A stretch of DNA of 7,828 nucleotides from Lachnospiraceae bacterium UBA1251 (GTDB lineage: Bacteria > Bacillota > Clostridia > Lachnospirales > Lachnospiraceae), in NCBI GenBank assembly GCA_002308255.1, contig DBVZ01000053.1:1-7828 (forward strand), in the 5' to 3' direction. The notes below the pieces were generated by a model, which was given only the letters and a program-made list of their open reading frames with translations, had not been told where the DNA came from and searched no databases. Positions 4,910 through 7,828 of the stretch are shown one piece after another. Position 1 is the stretch's first letter; every line of letters starts with the position of its first letter. Position numbers and translations under genes: made by a program.

Positions 4910-7630
4910 TCAAAGGAACAGCAGATAAATGATATAGCCGGTGCAGGCAAGAGCGAACAGCAGTATGCCGGGGCTCGTCCCGACGGTCCGGAAACCGGTG
5001 CCGCGGGGAAGCTGCTGCACAGTCGGCTCGAAAATGAGGCGGCGCACATTGACGATGAACAACACGAGTCCGACGATCCAGCTGATCAGGATCACTCCCA
5101 GGTAGACAAGCAGGGCGATCATCCGGGGCGAGCGCAGTGCTTCCGAGATCAGCGCCGGATCCCCGGAGGAGAGGTTGTCAAGAAGGGAATTGTCTTTGCC
5201 GAACAGGAGCAGGGAAGCAATATTGCCGGTGAAGTTGATCGCCATATGGAGCGCGACCGACCAGCGGAGCTGTCCTGTCCGGGTATACACGTAACCGAAA
5301 ACGAGTCCGAGCGCAGTCGCGTACAGGAACTGCTGCAGGTTCAGATGGAAGAGGCCGAAGCAGAGCGCGGAGGTCACGATGGCAAGGATTTCGCCGTAGG
5401 GATGAAGGCGGTCGATCAGCGCTTTGCGGAACACAAGTTCTTCAAATACCGGCGCCAGCACACAGGTGAACAGCAGCTGGAGAAATTTTGAGCTGCCCGA
5501 CAGAACCTCATACAGAGGATTCAGTGTTTCGGGAGAAGCTCCCGGGTGGAGGGCCATCACAATAAAGACGCCGACAATATTGCATACGTACATCATAAAA
5601 ATGCAGCAGAAAAGAGCCGTGAACCATTTGCGGAGGGGCATTGGCCGGACATAGAGCTTTTCCGACGGCACCTTTTTCATGATCTTAAGGCCGAGCGGGA
5701 TCGCGGCGGCATAGAGAGGCAGGAAGCGGCATAACCACTGGAGCAGGATATTGTCTTCCCACGCCGGGATCGCCATATTGAGGATCAGGGTAAGCGCATA
5801 CCGGATCACGACGAGTGCGCACAGAATCCCCAGCAGCCCGAAGCCGATCCTGCTGATCTGTTTCCGGACTTCGGAAAGATCAACGTTCCGCAGAGCAGCC
5901 GCCCGCTGTCTCCCTCCGAAAGGCTCCAGAAGGGAAGCGGACAGCAGCATGAACAGCATCCCGAGACCGGCACAGACGAGGACGGTAATGACGGCGCCGG
6001 CGTAAATATTTCCGAGGACGGCCGCCACAGCCATAATGGCGGCGCAGGGAAGCAGGCCGAAATACAGGAACATGATCGTGACAACCTGCTTGATCGTCTT
6101 ATCGACGGAAGCGGGCACCGCGAGATTGATAAACGTGCTGGTATTGGTCGAATAGAAATCTACCGCGGCGATGAAAGGAAGCCATGCGAGGAACAGCAGA
6201 GGATTCGCGCCGATGATGAGTGAGGCCAGGATGAGCGCGGGGACCGCGTCAAGGACGCAGTTGACCGTGCCGGCGAGCAGGGACCAGAATACTTTTTTCA
6301 GGGAGCTTTCCGGGATCAGACGGAAGAAATCCATCTTCGTGTCTTCTTCGAGCGGATTTCTCATCGACCGGTAAAAGACGAGAACGGTAATCGTGAAGAC
6401 CACGATATACGGCGTTTTGGTGTTGATGACGACCCGGGACAGGACCGCCGTGAGAGCCGCGGCGGCGAGGTACGTGCCGGACGTTTTCGTGAAAATGCCG
6501 AATTTCGCGAACCGGAAGCGGTTATAGAGCGATTTGTGGAAGAACATATTTGCCCCGGATCCGCGCGTGAGACCGTCCCGGCGGAGTTTTTCGCTCTTGT
6601 CTTTTTTGTCCGCTCTCTTCGAGCGGATCTTTCTTCCCGAGGCCATTGCCTCCATGAGTTCCGCTGTCTGCTCGGAGCGCGCCATGGCGTCCTCGTAAAA
6701 ATCGGCTTTCACGCTTCGGATGAGGAGGATCAGCGCGCCGAGGGCGGCAGCGGTCAGGAGGAGGCAGAGGATCGTTAAGGCGGCGTTTTTTTCCGTCGTA
6801 AACATCACGATTCCTTTCAGCCATCCCCAGATCGGGATAAACCGGGAGTACTTGCTGTTAAAAAAGGCAAATGCGGCGTCGAGAGGCGTCATTTTTGACG
6901 TCCGCCAGAAAACGAGCCAGGCAGCCGCAGTGATGCCGAGGACGGCGTAGACCGCGGGGGCAATGTACTTTTTGGTGCCAGCATGGGTCGTCGTTACGGT
7001 ATAAAGGAGCACCTGGAGGAATTTTCCGGTAAGGATCATGAGGAACCATACCAGGAGCATGATGAAAGCCGCAGCGGGGGAAAGACCCACGTTAAAGATA
7101 AGGTTCGGGATCTGGAACAGCAGATAGATCGAAGCGAATACCGCCGCGCCGGCCTGCATGAGCAGCCGGAAGAACAGGACGGACTGCGGGCGCAGCGGGG
7201 AGGGGAACAGGAGGTTTACATCCGCCGGGAGAAAGATCTTTCCTCCGCTTTTGTCTGCGCTGAGAATGAGAAATACGAATATCCCCAGCAGAAGGGCGCC
7301 GAGGATCAGCTCGAATACTTCCGTTTTAAACTTTTCCGGCGGCGTATCGGGCGCGGCGGAGATAACTGCCGGGAAATCTTCTCCGATATCCTCGGTAAAT
7401 TCTTCCGGCAGCTCTTCGGCACTTTCGGATTCGGAATATTCTCCGGGCAGGAGCTCTTCCGCGGCTTCCTCCTGATTCTCTTCCGCCGCATTGGAAAGCG
7501 CACCGATTCCCGCTCCGATCAGTCCGCCGATCAGAGCGCACGCGAGAATGAATACGAGGATCCACGTCTTAAAGATCTTTTTCAGCTGATTCAAAAAAGA
7601 GTGGACCGCGTAGTAACCGATCATTCGCAT
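4910..7630 (-). CDS. Fusion of ABC-exporter permease and CPBP intramembrane protease
   Basis: This 906-residue polytopic membrane protein appears to have two parts. Residues 1 to about 575 resemble the permease of a putative clostridial ABC exporter: a basic cytoplasmic N-terminus, TM1 at about 23-45, an acidic extracytoplasmic loop at about 47-100, TM2 at about 104-124, a cytoplasmic loop with KIFLPADVNLLFPSPLRP (131-148), more membrane segments, a basic cytoplasmic linker near 305-378, and a second hydrophobic block from about 385 to 570. Residues from about 590 on form a CPBP (Abi/Rce1-like) glutamic protease domain with every catalytic motif: EELVFR at 730-735 (Glu730, Glu731, Arg735), FGLFH at 758-762 (His762) and HMAIN at 795-799 (His795, Asn799). 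The ATPase gene lies 3 nt upstream, which supports a transporter role. Substrate and protease target are unknown. The start is fixed by an AAAGGAGG site 8 nt away. The frame is continuous, so this is not two adjacent genes. Confidence 0.88.
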   Translation of the reverse strand: MRMIGYYAVHSFLNQLKKIFKTWILVFILACALIGGLIGAGIGALSNAAEENQEEAAEELLPGEYSESESAEELPEEFTEDIGEDFPAVISAAPDTPPEKFKTEVFELILGALLLGIFVFLILSADKSGGKIFLPADVNLLFPSPLRPQSVLFFRLLMQAGAAVFASIYLLFQIPNLIFNVGLSPAAAFIMLLVWFLMILTGKFLQVLLYTVTTTHAGTKKYIAPAVYAVLGITAAAWLVFWRTSKMTPLDAAFAFFNSKYSRFIPIWGWLKGIVMFTTEKNAALTILCLLLTAAALGALILLIRSVKADFYEDAMARSEQTAELMEAMASGRKIRSKRADKKDKSEKLRRDGLTRGSGANMFFHKSLYNRFRFAKFGIFTKTSGTYLAAAALTAVLSRVVINTKTPYIVVFTITVLVFYRSMRNPLEEDTKMDFFRLIPESSLKKVFWSLLAGTVNCVLDAVPALILASLIIGANPLLFLAWLPFIAAVDFYSTNTSTFINLAVPASVDKTIKQVVTIMFLYFGLLPCAAIMAVAAVLGNIYAGAVITVLVCAGLGMLFMLLSASLLEPFGGRQRAAALRNVDLSEVRKQISRIGFGLLGILCALVVIRYALTLILNMAIPAWEDNILLQWLCRFLPLYAAAIPLGLKIMKKVPSEKLYVRPMPLRKWFTALFCCIFMMYVCNIVGVFIVMALHPGASPETLNPLYEVLSGSSKFLQLLFTCVLAPVFEELVFRKALIDRLHPYGEILAIVTSALCFGLFHLNLQQFLYATALGLVFGYVYTRTGQLRWSVALHMAINFTGNIASLLLFGKDNSLLDNLSSGDPALISEALRSPRMIALLVYLGVILISWIVGLVLFIVNVRRLIFEPTVQQLPRGTGFRTVGTSPGILLFALACTGYIIYLLFL

Positions 7631-7633
7631 GGC

Positions 7634-7828
7634 TTAATCCTCCTTTGAGGAATAATGATCTTCGGGACGCAGCCCTTCCGTGACGTCAAAGAACAGTTCT
7701 TCCAGGGACCTTCCGCTGCTGCTCAGATCTTCGCGGGTGACATTTGCCCGCACTTCGCCGCTTTGCATGATTACGGTGCGGTCCCACAGCATGTCGATGC
7801 TGTCGATCATGTGCGTGCTGACGAGGAG
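7634..7828 (-). CDS. ABC transporter ATP-binding protein, C-terminal 64 residues only
   Basis: The gene enters from the right edge, so only its 3' end is visible. The fragment begins LLVSTHMIDSIDMLWDRTVIMQSGEV. The STHM segment carries the H-loop (switch) histidine of ABC ATPases, and the VIMQSGEV strand after it is the usual end of the nucleotide-binding fold. SLEELFFDVTEG near the end is typical of the C-termini of ABC-2-type exporter ATPases. Walker A, the ABC signature and Walker B lie outside the window. It should power the downstream permease. Its stop is 3 nt before the permease start and its last codons contain the permease ribosome binding site, so the two are very likely translationally coupled. 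Confidence 0.9.
   Translation of the reverse strand, partial: LLVSTHMIDSIDMLWDRTVIMQSGEVRANVTREDLSSSGRSLEELFFDVTEGLRPEDHYSSKED
7639..7646 (-). promoter_or_regulatory. Ribosome binding site of the permease-protease gene
   Basis: On the minus strand AAAGGAGG lies 8 nt before the ATG at 7630. It falls wholly inside the last codons of the ATPase gene (Ser-Lys-Glu-Asp-stop), as expected for coupled translation of the two subunits. Confidence 0.85.

Noticed and set aside
3909..4913. A 334-codon minus-strand frame over dapA
   Set aside because: It is antisense to a complete DapA with all catalytic residues and crosses the terminator. Its Arg/His-rich composition is that of a shadow frame.
6983..7648. 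A 221-codon open frame on the plus strand across the permease
   Set aside because: Its product is Arg/Glu/Gln-rich low-complexity sequence antisense to conserved membrane segments and has no credible ribosome binding site or family signature.
1..7828. parS site near parB
   Set aside because: Reading for a TGTTCCACGTGGAACA-like 16-mer found no convincing match in the window. A position-weight scan would settle this.

Overview
The window looks like chromosome of a Gram-positive clostridial bacterium, most likely a Lachnospiraceae-type Firmicute. The evidence is the gene order parB - DUF4446 - serS (typical of the origin-proximal region in Clostridia), a SerRS of the variant I associate with Lachnospiraceae, a DUF3881-like gene that I associate with the same group, strong AGGAGG-type ribosome binding sites, and a classical U-tract terminator. 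This lineage call rests on recognition of protein families, not on a database search.

Left part (1-2835, plus strand): the 3' part of a chromosomal parB/spo0J gene that enters from the left edge, a membrane-anchored DUF4446 protein behind a strong ribosome binding site, and serS after a 56-nt AT-rich gap. Middle (2836-4907, plus strand): a DUF3881-like protein of unknown function; a 170-nt intergenic region holding an 8-codon mini-ORF, a short-loop inverted repeat and a plausible sigma-A promoter; dapA; and a strong hairpin terminator that probably works in both directions. Right part (4910-7828, minus strand): a convergent ABC transporter operon. The visible end of its ATPase enters from the right edge. 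It is followed after 3 nt by a 906-residue membrane protein that appears to fuse an ABC-exporter permease to a complete CPBP (Abi/Rce1-like) glutamic intramembrane protease domain.

Functionally, the left cluster joins chromosome segregation (ParB), an envelope protein of unknown role and serine charging of tRNA. dapA supplies the committed step to lysine and diaminopimelate for peptidoglycan. The right operon is an exporter of unknown substrate with a protease domain built in. I see no insertion sequence, CRISPR array, prophage gene, tRNA or rRNA. The most unusual item is the permease-protease fusion. The dapA upstream region and the two uncharacterised conserved genes (DUF4446, DUF3881) come next.
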